Under the pieces are notes generated by a model. It was not told the origin of the DNA. It did no database searches and saw only the letters and a list, made by a program, of their open reading frames with translations. 64,000 nt of DNA from positions 1,364,001 to 1,428,000 of the forward strand of contig NZ_FOVG01000001.1 of assembly GCF_900115075.1 (NCBI RefSeq). The letters are read 5' to 3'. The translations under genes were made by a program, and so were the position numbers. Source of the DNA: Candidatus Pantoea varia (GTDB lineage: Bacteria > Pseudomonadota > Gammaproteobacteria > Enterobacterales > Enterobacteriaceae). This document shows, in pieces, positions 1-8,788 of the stretch. Positions within the stretch are counted from its first letter, which is position 1; each line of letters begins with the position of its first letter.

Positions 1-477
1 CAGCAGGTAGATCGGACGCGCAGCGGATTTACCGCGTGCCAGACGCAGAGTCGTCACCTCTTCTGCCAGACTTTCTGTCAGATGCAGGAAAACTTCCGGC
101 TGAACCGCAGCAGGCAGCGGACGGCGCTCGGCGGCCACGCTGTGCTGAACCTCAAACAGTTCGACGTCACGGCTACTGAAGGCAGGCTGGAACTGACCGT
201 CAATATAAACCAGACGGATCGCATTCAGCGGCAGCGACAGAGCCTCAACCTGTTCAGCGCTCAGGGTCTGTGGCGCGTCGGGCAGAACAAACTGCTGAGA
301 CAGCAGCGTGTCCAGCGGCGTGTACTTCCAGTTTTCATGTTTGCGGGTTGGCAGGCCAACGCGCATCAGTTGCTGCCAGTGCTGCTGAGCCTGCAGAGAA
401 CGCACGTCGCCACGCGACTCAAACAGGTGATGCCACTGTTGCAGCGCAGAATCACTCTTCGTCGGTAAGCCAGCCAT
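1..477 (-). CDS. sufD: SufD, Fe-S cluster scaffold subunit (5' part only)
   Basis: This is the N-terminal 159 residues of SufD; the frame stays open to the window edge, so the C-terminal beta-helix core is missing. SufD forms the cytosolic SufBC2D scaffold complex that assembles Fe-S clusters under oxidative stress or iron limitation. The start chosen (MAGLPTKSDS) overlaps the 3' end of sufC by 26 bp and has a GGAGG-type ribosome site inside sufC, indicating translational coupling. The N-terminal region is a helical part with the WKYTPL segment typical of SufD and FeS-assembly proteins. Identity rests on this sequence plus its place as the fourth gene after sufA, sufB and sufC. Confidence 0.93.
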   Translation of the reverse strand, partial: MAGLPTKSDSALQQWHHLFESRGDVRSLQAQQHWQQLMRVGLPTRKHENWKYTPLDTLLSQQFVLPDAPQTLSAEQVEALSLPLNAIRLVYIDGQFQPAFSSRDVELFEVQHSVAAERRPLPAAVQPEVFLHLTESLAEEVTTLRLARGKSAARPIYLL

Positions 478-1198
478 AACCTTGCTCCTCCAGCTGTTTC
501 ACCAGCGAGAAGTCGCCAGATTTCACGATTTTGCCCTGATACAGAACATGAACGAAGTCTGGCTTGATGTAGTCCAGAATACGCTGGTAGTGCGTTACGA
601 TGATAAAGGCACGCTTCTCGTCGCGCAGGCTGTTCACGCCATTGGCAACGATTTTCAGGGCATCGATATCCAGACCGGAGTCGGTCTCATCCAGGATGCA
701 GAGTTCCGGCTCCAGCGCCGCCATCTGCAGGATGTCGTTACGTTTCTTCTCACCACCGGAAAAGCCGACGTTCACTGAACGGGTCAGCAGATCTTCCGGC
801 ATCTTCAGCAGCTGAATTTTCTCTTCAATGAAGTCCTGGAAATCGAAGCGGTCCAGCTCTTCCTGCTGACGATATTTGCGCACCGCGTTGACCGAGGTTT
901 GCAGGAAAAACTGGTTGCTGACGCCCGGGATCTCTACCGGATACTGGAACGCCATAAAGATGCCTTCACCGGCACGCTCTTCAGGGGCCAGTTCCAGCAG
1001 GTCTTTACCTTTGAAGCTGACCGAACCGCCGGTGACCTGATAATCTTCACGGCCTGCCAGCGTGGCTGACAGCGTACTTTTTCCTGAGCCGTTCGGACCC
1101 ATGATGGCATGCACTTCGCCCGGTTTAATTTCGAGATTCAGGCCACGCAGAATGGCTTTATCTTCAACACTGACCTGCAAATCTTTAATGCTTAACAT
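452..1198 (-). CDS. sufC: SufC, ABC-type ATPase of the Suf Fe-S assembly complex
   Basis: SufC is the soluble ATPase that drives conformational change in the SufBC2D scaffold. The protein has 248 residues, the normal family length. Visible motifs are Walker A GPNGSGKST (about 34-42), the signature FSGGEKKRND (about 147) and Walker B LCILDETDSGLD (about 167), all intact. No membrane segment is present, as expected for this non-transporter ABC ATPase. A GAAGGAATAAG ribosome site precedes the ATG. It lies 42 bp after sufB and overlaps sufD, consistent with a sufABCD transcript; sufS and sufE would lie beyond the window edge. Confidence 0.97.
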   Translation of the reverse strand: MLSIKDLQVSVEDKAILRGLNLEIKPGEVHAIMGPNGSGKSTLSATLAGREDYQVTGGSVSFKGKDLLELAPEERAGEGIFMAFQYPVEIPGVSNQFFLQTSVNAVRKYRQQEELDRFDFQDFIEEKIQLLKMPEDLLTRSVNVGFSGGEKKRNDILQMAALEPELCILDETDSGLDIDALKIVANGVNSLRDEKRAFIIVTHYQRILDYIKPDFVHVLYQGKIVKSGDFSLVKQLEEQGYGWLTDEE

Positions 1199-1240
1199 TC
1201 TTATTCCTTCACATTACTTCCGGCAAGGCGTGTGATGGCA

Positions 1241-2734
1241 TCAGCCCACACTGTGCTCAAGGCTGATGGCTAACAATTTCTGGGCTTCCACGGCAAACTC
1301 CAGTGGCAGCTCCGAGAATACGTCTTTACAGAAGCCATTCACGATCATCGAGATCGCATCTTCTTCACTGATACCGCGTTGCAGACAGTAGAACATCTGA
1401 TCTTCGCCGATACGTGATGTCGTGGCTTCATGCTCCAGCTGAGCGGTGTTATTGCGGGTCTCGACATACGGGAAGGTATGTGCGCCGCAATCCGGGCCGA
1501 TCAGCATCGAGTCACACTGGGTAAAGTTACGGGCATTGGTCGCGGTTGGCATGATCTTCACCAGCCCGCGATAGGTATTCTGACTTTTACCGGCCGAGAT
1601 CCCCTTGGAGATAATGGTCGATTTGGTGTTTTTACCAATGTGAATCATCTTGGTGCCGGTATCGGCCTGCTGACGACCGCTGGTCAATGCCACCGAATAG
1701 AATTCGCCCACCGAGTAGTCCCCGCGCAGAATGCAGCTCGGGTATTTCCAGGTGATAGCCGAACCGGTTTCAGACTGCGTCCAGGACATCTTGCTGTGGT
1801 CACCTTCACACAGCGCACGCTTGGTCACGAAGTTAAGGATACCGCCCTCACCTTCGCCGCCAGGGAACCAGTTCTGAACGGTCGAATATTTCACTTCAGC
1901 ATTTTTGTGGATGATCACTTCCACCACGGCCGCGTGCAGCTGATAGGTATCACGCACGGGCGCCGAACAGCCTTCGATGTAGCTCACGTAGCTGTCTTCA
2001 TCGGCGATCAGGATGGTGCGTTCGAACTGGCCAGTTTTCGCCGCGTTGATGCGGAAATAGGTCGACAGCTCCATCGGGCAACGCACCCCTTTCGGGATGT
2101 AAACGAAGGTGCCGTCAGAGGCAACCGCCGAGTTCAGCGCGGCAAAGAAGTTATCATTAGCCGGAACAACCGTTCCGAGATACTGCTTCACCAGCTCCGG
2201 ATGCTCCTGAATCGCTTCGCCGAATGAACAGAAAATAATCCCCTGCTCCGCCAGTTTGCCGCGATAGGTGGTCGCGACCGAGACGGAGTCGAAAATGGCG
2301 TCAACCGCCACTTCACGACCTTCACGTACCGGCACACCCAGCTGATTAAACGCGTTTTCCACTTCCTGCGTCAGATAATCGCTGGCTGGCGCGCTGCCTG
2401 AAGCCTGCATGGCACCCGGCTCGGAAGCACAGCTGTCATCACAGTTGCCGCAGGACGGTGCGGAGTAGTAGCTGTAATCCTGGTAGTCGAGTTTTTCGTA
2501 GTGCGCTTTCAGCCAGTGTGGCTCTTCCATTTCCAGCCAGGCACGAAAAGCCTTAAGACGAAACTCCAGCATCCACTCTGGCTCGTTACGCTTGGCCGAG
2601 ATCGCCCGCACGACATCTTCATTGATGCCGTTGGCAAATTCTTCGGTCTGCAGTTGGGTAAAGAAGCCCTCTTTGTAGTTGAGCTTGCCTTCCCAGATTT
2701 GTACATCGTCAGATGTTTCGCTGTGTCGTGACAT
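1241..2734 (-). CDS. sufB: SufB, Fe-S cluster scaffold subunit
   Basis: SufB is the cluster-building scaffold that accepts sulfur from SufE/SufS and binds SufC and SufD. It has 497 residues, close to the 495 of E. coli. The conserved core (for example [15 protein letters not shown] and the C-terminal [17 protein letters not shown]) is intact. The N-terminal third contains a Cys-rich stretch (CGNCDDSC, about 96-103) that lies outside the catalytic core. The gene starts 7 bp after the sufA stop, so the two are co-translated. The ribosome site is weak, which fits coupling. Confidence 0.97.
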   Translation of the reverse strand: MSRHSETSDDVQIWEGKLNYKEGFFTQLQTEEFANGINEDVVRAISAKRNEPEWMLEFRLKAFRAWLEMEEPHWLKAHYEKLDYQDYSYYSAPSCGNCDDSCASEPGAMQASGSAPASDYLTQEVENAFNQLGVPVREGREVAVDAIFDSVSVATTYRGKLAEQGIIFCSFGEAIQEHPELVKQYLGTVVPANDNFFAALNSAVASDGTFVYIPKGVRCPMELSTYFRINAAKTGQFERTILIADEDSYVSYIEGCSAPVRDTYQLHAAVVEVIIHKNAEVKYSTVQNWFPGGEGEGGILNFVTKRALCEGDHSKMSWTQSETGSAITWKYPSCILRGDYSVGEFYSVALTSGRQQADTGTKMIHIGKNTKSTIISKGISAGKSQNTYRGLVKIMPTATNARNFTQCDSMLIGPDCGAHTFPYVETRNNTAQLEHEATTSRIGEDQMFYCLQRGISEEDAISMIVNGFCKDVFSELPLEFAVEAQKLLAISLEHSVG

Positions 2735-2741
2735 ATTTCAC

Positions 2742-3116
2742 TTACTCGACGCCAAAGCTCTCACCGCACCCGCAGGCGTGCTGAGCTTTAGGGTTATTGA
2801 ATTTAAAAATCTGATTCAGGCCTTCGCGAACGTAATCCAGCTCGGTGCCATCAACAAATGGCATCGCCTGTAGCGGCACAAACAGCGTTGCGCCGTGGAA
2901 TGAGAACTGCAGATCGTCGTCGACGGGCTCTTTGACCAGATCCATGACGTAGCCAAAACCGGCGCAGCCGGATTGTTTCACGCCAAGGCGTAGACCCTTG
3001 ACATCAGGGTCCTGAGCCGCCAGATTGAGAATTTGTTGCGCTGCGGTTTCAGTCAGCGTCAGCCCTTTCCAGACAAAATCGTCGGGTGAGAAAGAGTCTG
3101 TATTAACAGATGCCAT
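2742..3116 (-). CDS. sufA: SufA, A-type Fe-S carrier protein
   Basis: SufA receives clusters from the SufBCD scaffold and passes them to apo-proteins in the cytosol. It has 124 residues. The three ligand cysteines of A-type carriers are present: Cys51 in SGCAGFGY and Cys115/Cys117 in HACGCGES near the C-terminus. It is first in the operon, with AAGAGG 8 bp before the ATG. Being the first suf gene and divergent from a Fur-controlled gene distinguishes it from iscA and erpA. Confidence 0.95.
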   Translation of the reverse strand: MASVNTDSFSPDDFVWKGLTLTETAAQQILNLAAQDPDVKGLRLGVKQSGCAGFGYVMDLVKEPVDDDLQFSFHGATLFVPLQAMPFVDGTELDYVREGLNQIFKFNNPKAQHACGCGESFGVE

Positions 3117-3504
3117 GTTGATACCTCTTGAGTCCGAACCTTTTCAGGCTATCCCCCTATGGTAGTGATCTGACCAATCACTTCAACCTCTTGTTTTGCA
3201 GGGATAATCATCTAGTGCTGTTTTAACTGCTTATTTAGTAAGCATAGCTCCTTCAGCTCACCCTGCGGTGAGAGAATCAGCATTAATAAGCCGGTTATAA
3301 CCTATTAATAAATCACTCTTTTTAAAATAACCATTTTTGATAAAAATGCTTATTGATAGGTTACGCCTTTCTTTGATGTAAACAGATTGTTATTTCCGAT
3401 TATACCGACAGGCAGGGTAAATCAATAAATTTTTCTGCCCGCCAATTGCAATCCGGGCCTGGATGAATATGATAATTATTATCATTCACATTCAGGGCGA
3501 CGCG
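3117..3504. other. Divergent control region between sufA and the Fur-box gene
   Basis: This gene-free stretch of about 390 bp must hold the sufA promoter. In E. coli that promoter is governed by Fur, IscR, OxyR and IHF; I could not assign those sites here with confidence. It is AT-rich, with an interrupted palindrome centred on GGTTATAACC (about 3293-3302) flanked by TTATTAA-like arms. The only clear operator is the Fur box at the right end, listed separately. Confidence 0.5.
3446..3484 (+). promoter_or_regulatory. Fur-controlled promoter with a perfect 7-1-7 Fur box
   Basis: TGATAATTATTATCA at 3470-3484 is an exact 7-1-7 inverted repeat matching the Fur core motif. It overlaps a possible -10 (TATGAT, 3468-3473) placed 16 bp after TTGCAA (3446-3451). 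Fur-Fe would therefore block the promoter of the small gene that starts at 3505. The box falls inside any longer reading of that gene, which argues for the 3505 start. Confidence 0.75.
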
Positions 3505-3909
3505 ATGACCCTTTCTGTCTCAGCCTGGCTACAGCACAAAATCGACGAATACCAGTTTTCGATGCGGGATATCACCGTCGACTTTTATATGGCGCAGGCA
3601 AAGCTCGACCGGGCCGACTGCACGATCCACCAGCTACGTCAGTTTAATGATACCTGTCAGGATATGGCAGAAGTCTGCCAGATGAACGGTGACGATCAGA
3701 GTTATCTGCATGCCATGGGTAAACTGCATCACCGACTGGTGCAGGAGATGGGAAACAACGATCGCGATCGCCTGTTTCGCCTTCAGGCTTATCAACTGGC
3801 GCGATTGTCCCTGACCCGACTCTGCCACCAACTGGCCATGGTCGGAGAGTGGAACAAAGCCACCGTGCTGCAAAGTGACTTTGTGCGCCACGCAGGCTGG
3901 ATATTCTAA
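3505..3909 (+). CDS. Fur-regulated hypothetical protein
   Basis: I do not recognise this 134-residue protein. It begins MTLSVSAWLQHKIDEYQ and is predicted largely alpha-helical, soluble and without signal peptide or membrane segment. Four cysteines are present, three of them clustered within about 25 residues (RADCTI, NDTCQD, AEVCQM), but in no pattern I know as a metal site. The frame is open from 3463, but that reading would translate the Fur box and promoter, so I take the ATG at 3505, which has AGGG just upstream. It sits between suf and ydiJ, where E. coli has ydiH/ydiI (menI); it is neither. Iron-dependent repression and the suf neighbour suggest a role under iron shortage, which is inference only. 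Confidence 0.7.
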   Translation: MTLSVSAWLQHKIDEYQFSMRDITVDFYMAQAKLDRADCTIHQLRQFNDTCQDMAEVCQMNGDDQSYLHAMGKLHHRLVQEMGNNDRDRLFRLQAYQLARLSLTRLCHQLAMVGEWNKATVLQSDFVRHAGWIF

Positions 3910-3942
3910 TCCAGCCGCGGCGTGACGTCGCGCACAATTTTT

Positions 3943-6900
3943 TTACATTATTTCTAACAATGCCTGAAGCGGATGACGCATGCCGTTGCCTTCGACCCGC
4001 TTAACCTGACTGCGGCATGAATAGCCGGTGGCCAGGCAGCGCTGGCGCGGCAGTCTCTGCAACTGCGGATGCCAGGAGAGCGAGTAGATCCCCAGTGAGT
4101 TTTCGAGGTTTTTACTTTCGTGACCGTAGGTGCCCGCCATGCCGCAGCAGCCGACATTGATGTTTTCCAGATTCGCACCAAACCGTGCAAAGATCCCCTG
4201 CCACTGATTCGGCGTCGAGGGCAGCGCGGTCACCTCTGTGCAGTGCGCAAAGAGATACCAGGATTCCCCGCCCGTGGCCTGCACGTCACGTTCTGCCAGC
4301 GCACGCTCTAACCATTCATGCACCAGCAACACGGTAAAGTCGCCGCGCGATTCACCTAGCGTCTGACGATACTCATCGCGATAGCAGAGTACGGTGGCCG
4401 GATCGACACCGACCATTGGCAGTTCCAGCTTAGCCACCCGGTTAAGAAAATCGGCGGTACGGGCTGCGGTGCGGGCGAAGCGTTGCAGGAAACCTTTCAC
4501 GTGCTGCGCTTTGCCGTTTGGCGAGAATGGCAGCAACACCGGACGGTAGCCCAGCTTCTCAATCAGCCTGACAAAATCGTTAACCAGCTGCGCCTCGTAG
4601 AAGCTGGTAAAGGGATCCTGCACCACCAGCACACAGCTGGCGCGCTCGACAGCTGACAGCCCTTCCAGCTGCTCCAGCGTCATGTTCATGGCAGGATGAC
4701 CACTGAGCTGCTGTTTCAGATTCGGTGCTGAGAGCAGAGGCAGATCGACCATGCCGATATGTGTTTTGCTTAACTCTTTCACCCACGGCTGGCGCAGGAA
4801 GAAGTTGAACACCTTCGGCGCCTTCGCCATCAGGGGCGCATAGCCCTCGACCGCCGCCACCAGATGATCGCTGACCGGACGCAGATAACGGGTGTGATAG
4901 AGCTGCAGGAAGCGCGAACGGAACGCGGGTACATCAATTTTAATCGGACACTGAGTGGAGCAGGCTTTGCAGGCCAGACAGCCCGACATCGCCTCTTTTA
5001 CCTCGTGAGAGAAATCATACTCTCCTTTACTGGCATGCCAGCTGTTGCGGGTACGGGCAATCATCCCGCGCAGCGACAGGCTGTTTTCCGGTAGCTGCTT
5101 TTCCAGTGCCAGCGGATCGACGCCCTGTTCGGCCAGCAGCCGCAGCCACTCCCGCGTCAGCGTCGCCCGACCTTTGGGGGAGTGAATGCGATTGCGGGTG
5201 ATCTTCATGGAGGGACACATCGGGCTGCGGACATCAAAGTTAAAACATAACCCGTTGCCGTTACACTCCATTGCCCCACGCCATTCATCCCGGACCGTGA
5301 CCGGAATCTGCCGATCAAAGGTACCGCGCTTCACCGCATCGACCTGCATCATCTCGTCGTTGCTATTAAAGGGCGTACAGATCTTGCCGGGATTAAGACG
5401 GTTAAGTGGATCAAAGGCGGCTTTGATGCGGCGCAGTTCGTTAAACAGCGTCTCGCCAAAGAATGCCGGACTGTACTGGGCGCGGAATCCTTTGCCATGT
5501 TCGCCCCACAGCAGGCCGCCGTAGCGCGCGGTCAGCGCCACCACTTCGTCGGAGATCTGTTTCATCATCATCTCCTGCTGCGGATCGCACATATCCAGCG
5601 CCGGACGCACATGCAGAACGCCTGCATCGACGTGACCAAACATGCCGTAGCTCAGGCCGTGACTATCCAGCAGCGCGCGAAATTCGACAATGTAGTCCGC
5701 CAGTTTTTCCGGCGGGACGGCGGTATCTTCCACAAACGGAATTGGCTTCGCACGGCCTTTGGCATTACCGAGCAGACCCACCGCTTTTTTACGCATGTTA
5801 TAGATGCGCTCAATGCCATCCAGGTCGTTACAGAACTGATAGCCAATGACGCCGCCCTGCTGCTGCGCCATCAGCGCGTCAAGGCGGGCGCAAAGCTGTT
5901 CAATCTGCTGATCGATCAGCGCCGCGTTGTCACCGGCAAATTCAACGATATTGAGACCCAGCATCTCTTTGTCGGGTACATCAGCAATCAGTTCACGCAC
6001 CGAGTGCCAGACGATATCTTCCCGCGCCAGGTTCAGCACTTTGGAGTCTACCGTCTCAACCGACAGCGCCTGCGCTTCTACCATAAAGGGCGCATTACGC
6101 AGGGCTGAATCAAAAGAGTCATATTTGATGTTCACCAGTCGCCGCACTTTTGGCAGCGGGGTGATATCGAGCCGCGCTTCGGTGACAAAGGCCAGCGTTC
6201 CCTCTGCGCCACACAACAGACGCGTCAGATCAAAAGTTTGCATATCGTCGCTGAACACGTGGCGCAGGTCATATCCGGTCAGGAACCGATTCAGCTTCGG
6301 AAACTTCTCCAGAATCAGCGCACGATGATCGCGGCAGCGCGTCAGCACCTGCTGATAAAGCCGGCCTTCAGGTGTGGCCGTCTGCGCCAGAGTCTCAGCC
6401 AGCGCGGTCGCCATCGGCCGCGTATCAAGAATATCGCCGCCCAGCAGCACGGCGCGCAGGCCCAGCACATGGTCCGAGGTTTTGCCATAAACCAGCGATC
6501 CCTGACCCGACGCATCGGTATTGATCATTCCGCCCAGCGTTGCACGGTTACTGGTGGAAAGCTCTGGCGAGAAGAAAAAGCCGAAAGGCTTCAGCCACAC
6601 ATTCAGCTGATCTTTAATCACCCCCGCTTCGACGCGCACCCAGCCCTCATCCGTGTTGATCTCCAGGATGCGGTTCATGTAGCGCGACATATCCACCACA
6701 ATCCCCTGATTCAGCGACTGCCCGTTGGTGCCGGTGCCGCCGCCGCGCGGGGTAAAGACCAGACTGGCAAAGCGCGCTTCTCCGGCCACACGGGCAAGCA
6801 GTGCAACATCCGCCGTCGAACGCGGAAAGAGCGCCGCATCCGGCAGCAACTGATAGATGCTGTTATCGGTTGAGAGTGAAAGACGATCGGCATAGCTGGT

Positions 6901-6996
6901 CGCCATGTCACCGGTAAAACCCTGCTCTTTCAGCGACTCAAGGAACGTCAGCACCAGTTGAACGAGGCCTGGCGCCTGCGAAATCTGTGGGATCAT
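3943..6996 (-). CDS. ydiJ: YdiJ, FAD/4Fe-4S D-2-hydroxyacid dehydrogenase family protein
   Basis: This is a 1017-residue fusion matching E. coli YdiJ (1018). From the N-terminus it has an FAD-binding PCMH domain (TPRGGGTGTNGQS, about 83-95), a FAD-linked oxidase C-terminal domain of the glycolate oxidase GlcD type, a ferredoxin-like region with CNGNGLC...MCPS and CLACKACSTQCP (about 664-675), and a C-terminal Cys-rich heterodisulfide-reductase-like domain with NVGCCGMAGTYG. The family oxidises D-2-hydroxyacids such as D-2-hydroxyglutarate and passes electrons to a carrier; the exact substrate here is not shown by the sequence. It stands alone on the minus strand, with a PurR-like operator just upstream of its ATG. 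Confidence 0.93.
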   Translation of the reverse strand: MIPQISQAPGLVQLVLTFLESLKEQGFTGDMATSYADRLSLSTDNSIYQLLPDAALFPRSTADVALLARVAGEARFASLVFTPRGGGTGTNGQSLNQGIVVDMSRYMNRILEINTDEGWVRVEAGVIKDQLNVWLKPFGFFFSPELSTSNRATLGGMINTDASGQGSLVYGKTSDHVLGLRAVLLGGDILDTRPMATALAETLAQTATPEGRLYQQVLTRCRDHRALILEKFPKLNRFLTGYDLRHVFSDDMQTFDLTRLLCGAEGTLAFVTEARLDITPLPKVRRLVNIKYDSFDSALRNAPFMVEAQALSVETVDSKVLNLAREDIVWHSVRELIADVPDKEMLGLNIVEFAGDNAALIDQQIEQLCARLDALMAQQQGGVIGYQFCNDLDGIERIYNMRKKAVGLLGNAKGRAKPIPFVEDTAVPPEKLADYIVEFRALLDSHGLSYGMFGHVDAGVLHVRPALDMCDPQQEMMMKQISDEVVALTARYGGLLWGEHGKGFRAQYSPAFFGETLFNELRRIKAAFDPLNRLNPGKICTPFNSNDEMMQVDAVKRGTFDRQIPVTVRDEWRGAMECNGNGLCFNFDVRSPMCPSMKITRNRIHSPKGRATLTREWLRLLAEQGVDPLALEKQLPENSLSLRGMIARTRNSWHASKGEYDFSHEVKEAMSGCLACKACSTQCPIKIDVPAFRSRFLQLYHTRYLRPVSDHLVAAVEGYAPLMAKAPKVFNFFLRQPWVKELSKTHIGMVDLPLLSAPNLKQQLSGHPAMNMTLEQLEGLSAVERASCVLVVQDPFTSFYEAQLVNDFVRLIEKLGYRPVLLPFSPNGKAQHVKGFLQRFARTAARTADFLNRVAKLELPMVGVDPATVLCYRDEYRQTLGESRGDFTVLLVHEWLERALAERDVQATGGESWYLFAHCTEVTALPSTPNQWQGIFARFGANLENINVGCCGMAGTYGHESKNLENSLGIYSLSWHPQLQRLPRQRCLATGYSCRSQVKRVEGNGMRHPLQALLEIM

Positions 6997-7015
6997 GATT
7001 GTCTGACCGAAGGTG

Positions 7016-7031
7016 TTGTAAACGTTTGCGT
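7016..7031. promoter_or_regulatory. PurR-like operator between ydiJ and ydiK
   Basis: TTGTAAACGTTTGCGT matches the PurR consensus ACGCAAACGTTTGCGT at 13 of 16 positions, including all of AAACGTTTGCGT. It lies 20 bp upstream of the ydiJ ATG and about 170 bp upstream of ydiK, so it could act on either gene. Other LacI-family proteins bind similar core palindromes, so the identity of the repressor is inference. Confidence 0.55.
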
Positions 7032-7150
7032 TTATACGTTAGCGATTTCTCGTTTTATCATATTTTTCCTGCGCCTGCCCTTTTTTCAGAAAAGGCAAAA
7101 ACCTTTCACCATGACGCTGTTTAATCCCTGGCAAATAGATCATGATAAAA

Positions 7151-7170
7151 ACGGGCATCCGAATGCCCGA
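7151..7170. repeat. Short perfect hairpin in the ydiK leader
   Basis: CGGGCAT and ATGCCCG pair around a CCGA loop about 30 bp upstream of the ydiK start. No T-run follows, so it is not an obvious terminator. It could shape the mRNA leader or be coincidental. Confidence 0.45.
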
Positions 7171-7201
7171 AAATGAAGGATTAAGACGAGGTTATGAGTC
7201 A

Positions 7202-8320
7202 ATGATGAAAAGCCAGTACCGGGATATGGATTTACCGCAAATACTCTTCACCCTGATGTTCATTCTGCTGCTGATCGTCGCCTGTTTATGGGTGGTGCAG
7301 CCGTTTATTCTGGGCTTTGCCTGGGCCAGCATGGTGGTGATTGCCACCTGGCCATTGATGCTGAAATTCCAGCGACTGTTATGGGGACGCCGTTCACTGG
7401 CCGTGCTCGTGATGACACTGCTGCTGCTGCTGTTGTTTATTATTCCTATCGCCCTGCTGGTCAGCAGCCTGATTGATAACAGCGCGCCGGTGATTGCCTG
7501 GGTGACGCAGGGTCACACGATGCCGAAACTGATGTGGCTGAGGGAAATCCCGATGGTCGGCAGAAAAATTCATGTCAGTTATGACACGCTGGTGGCGAGC
7601 GGCGGTGCCGGCGTGATGGCGAAAATACAGCCCTATATTGGTCGCACCACGGGCTTTTTTGTGGCTCAGGCCGGTCATTTCGGGCGTTTTATGATCCATC
7701 TGGGCGTGATGTTACTGTTCAGCGTGCTGCTTTACTGGCGTGGCGAACAGGCTGCCCAGGGCATCCGTCACTTCGCGTTTCGCATGGCGGGACGACGCGG
7801 TGATGCCGCCGTACAGCTGGCAGCCCAGTCCATTCGTGCCGTGGCGCTTGGCGTGGTGGTGACGGCGCTGGTGCAGGGTGTGCTCGGCGGTATCGGTCTG
7901 GCGATCTCGGGCATTCCTTATGCCACGCTGTTGACGGTGCTGATGATCCTCTGCTGTCTGGTACAGCTGGGTCCGCTGCTGGTGCTGGTTCCTGCCATCA
8001 TCTATCTCTACTGGAGCGGCGATACCACCTGGGGAACCGTGCTGCTGGTCTGGAGTTGTGTGGTCGGTACGATGGATAACGTTCTGCGCCCGATGTTAAT
8101 CCGTATGGGCGCAGACCTGCCGATGATTCTGATCCTCTCAGGCGTGATTGGTGGCCTGTTCGCATTCGGCATGATTGGTCTGTTTATCGGACCGGTGGTT
8201 CTGGCGGTTTCCTACCGTCTGGTTTCCGTCTGGGTGCATGAAGCGCCAGCCCCGGATAATGACCCGATGGCCTCGGCTGATGCCCTGGCCGATCACGAGG
8301 GTACCCCGCCTGCCGTCTGA
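7202..8320 (+). CDS. ydiK: YdiK, AI-2E family inner-membrane protein
   Basis: This polytopic inner-membrane protein has about 372 residues (E. coli YdiK 370) and belongs to the AI-2E/PerM transporter family; the transported substrate is unknown. Membrane segments include paired hydrophobic helices near the N-terminus (ILFTLMFILLLIVACLWVV), another after residue 70, and the characteristic C-terminal set around GVIGGLFAFGMIGLFIGPV. The conserved family block GVVVTALVQGVLGGIGLA is present. An in-frame extension to 7142 exists, but GAGG at 7188-7191 and alignment to the family support the ATG at 7202 (or 7205). Confidence 0.9.
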   Translation: MMKSQYRDMDLPQILFTLMFILLLIVACLWVVQPFILGFAWASMVVIATWPLMLKFQRLLWGRRSLAVLVMTLLLLLLFIIPIALLVSSLIDNSAPVIAWVTQGHTMPKLMWLREIPMVGRKIHVSYDTLVASGGAGVMAKIQPYIGRTTGFFVAQAGHFGRFMIHLGVMLLFSVLLYWRGEQAAQGIRHFAFRMAGRRGDAAVQLAAQSIRAVALGVVVTALVQGVLGGIGLAISGIPYATLLTVLMILCCLVQLGPLLVLVPAIIYLYWSGDTTWGTVLLVWSCVVGTMDNVLRPMLIRMGADLPMILILSGVIGGLFAFGMIGLFIGPVVLAVSYRLVSVWVHEAPAPDNDPMASADALADHEGTPPAV

Positions 8321-8367
8321 CGCGATGCGGTAACACGCTTCGCCAATCCCCCTTTTGAGCATTGATT

Positions 8368-8395
8368 AGTGCGGTTAATGATGATTAACCGCACT
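8368..8395. terminator. 12-bp perfect stem-loop downstream of ydiK
   Basis: AGTGCGGTTAAT and ATTAACCGCACT form a perfect 12-bp stem with a GATG loop, 48 bp after the ydiK stop. The bases after it are CACTCTCACC, not a T-run. It may stabilise the ydiK 3' end or bind a protein rather than terminate by itself. Confidence 0.5.
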
Positions 8396-8562
8396 CACTC
8401 TCACCAATCAGATAAATTCGGTTTTTCATTAGCGATTTTTAAGAAAAAAGCCATCTTTGGCCGAAAAGTGACCTTTCGGGGCTAAAAAAGATTACTTTCC
8501 GCACTGTTTCTTAAGCCAAATGGCAAAGTAAAGGTGACAAAAGATTATCGGCTTTAAACTAA

Positions 8563-8576
8563 TAAGAGGATTCTTA
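8563..8576 (+). promoter_or_regulatory. RcsB box of rprA
   Basis: TAAGAGGATTCTTA is a perfect inverted repeat (TAAGA/TCTTA) of the RcsB type. It is centred about 43 bp before the predicted rprA start, the position used for RcsB activation of rprA in E. coli. A plausible -10, TAACAT, lies at 8600-8605. Confidence 0.8.
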
Positions 8577-8612
8577 AAGACGTCAGCCAGCCGTATGAAT
8601 AACATGTTTCCT

Positions 8613-8718
8613 ATGTTCGAAATCAACCTGATGATTTTCAGACAAACCCATTCCCCTGAGTAGCGTAAAGAATTGCTGTGTGTAGTCTTTGCCCATCCCC
8701 TGTGATGGGCTTTTTTTT
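8613..8718 (+). ncRNA. rprA: RprA small regulatory RNA
   Basis: RprA is an Hfq-dependent sRNA that activates rpoS translation and is induced by the Rcs envelope-stress phosphorelay. Three parts match the known RNA: a 5' stem (GAAATCA/TGATTTTC), the conserved seed region CCCCTGAG followed by AATTGCTGTGTGTAGTCTTT, and the terminator GCCCATCCCCTGTGATGGGC with eight T. The location right after ydiK is the same as in E. coli. The 5' end is placed from the RcsB box and -10 spacing and could be off by a few bases. Confidence 0.92.
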
Positions 8719-8745
8719 GCCTGAAACATGCCAGCTATAAATAGA

Positions 8746-8768
8746 AAAGGCCCGCAATGCGGGCCTTT
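8746..8768 (-). terminator. ppsA terminator
   Basis: AAAGGCCCGC and GCGGGCCTTT form a 10-bp stem with a 3-base loop, 20 bp beyond the ppsA stop. A/T tails on both sides suggest it may also catch read-through from rprA. Confidence 0.8.
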
Positions 8769-8788
8769 AATGATATCTGTGACCGGTG

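Noticed and set aside
7111..7176. 21-codon frame (MTLFNPWQ...) in the ydiK leader
   Set aside because: No Shine-Dalgarno sequence before its ATG and no recognisable leader-peptide codon bias; it ends in the small hairpin by chance as far as can be seen.
8430..8500. Possible minus-strand terminator (GGCC...TGGCTTTTTT) before rprA
   Set aside because: The stem is only about four pairs and there is no minus-strand gene for it to serve.
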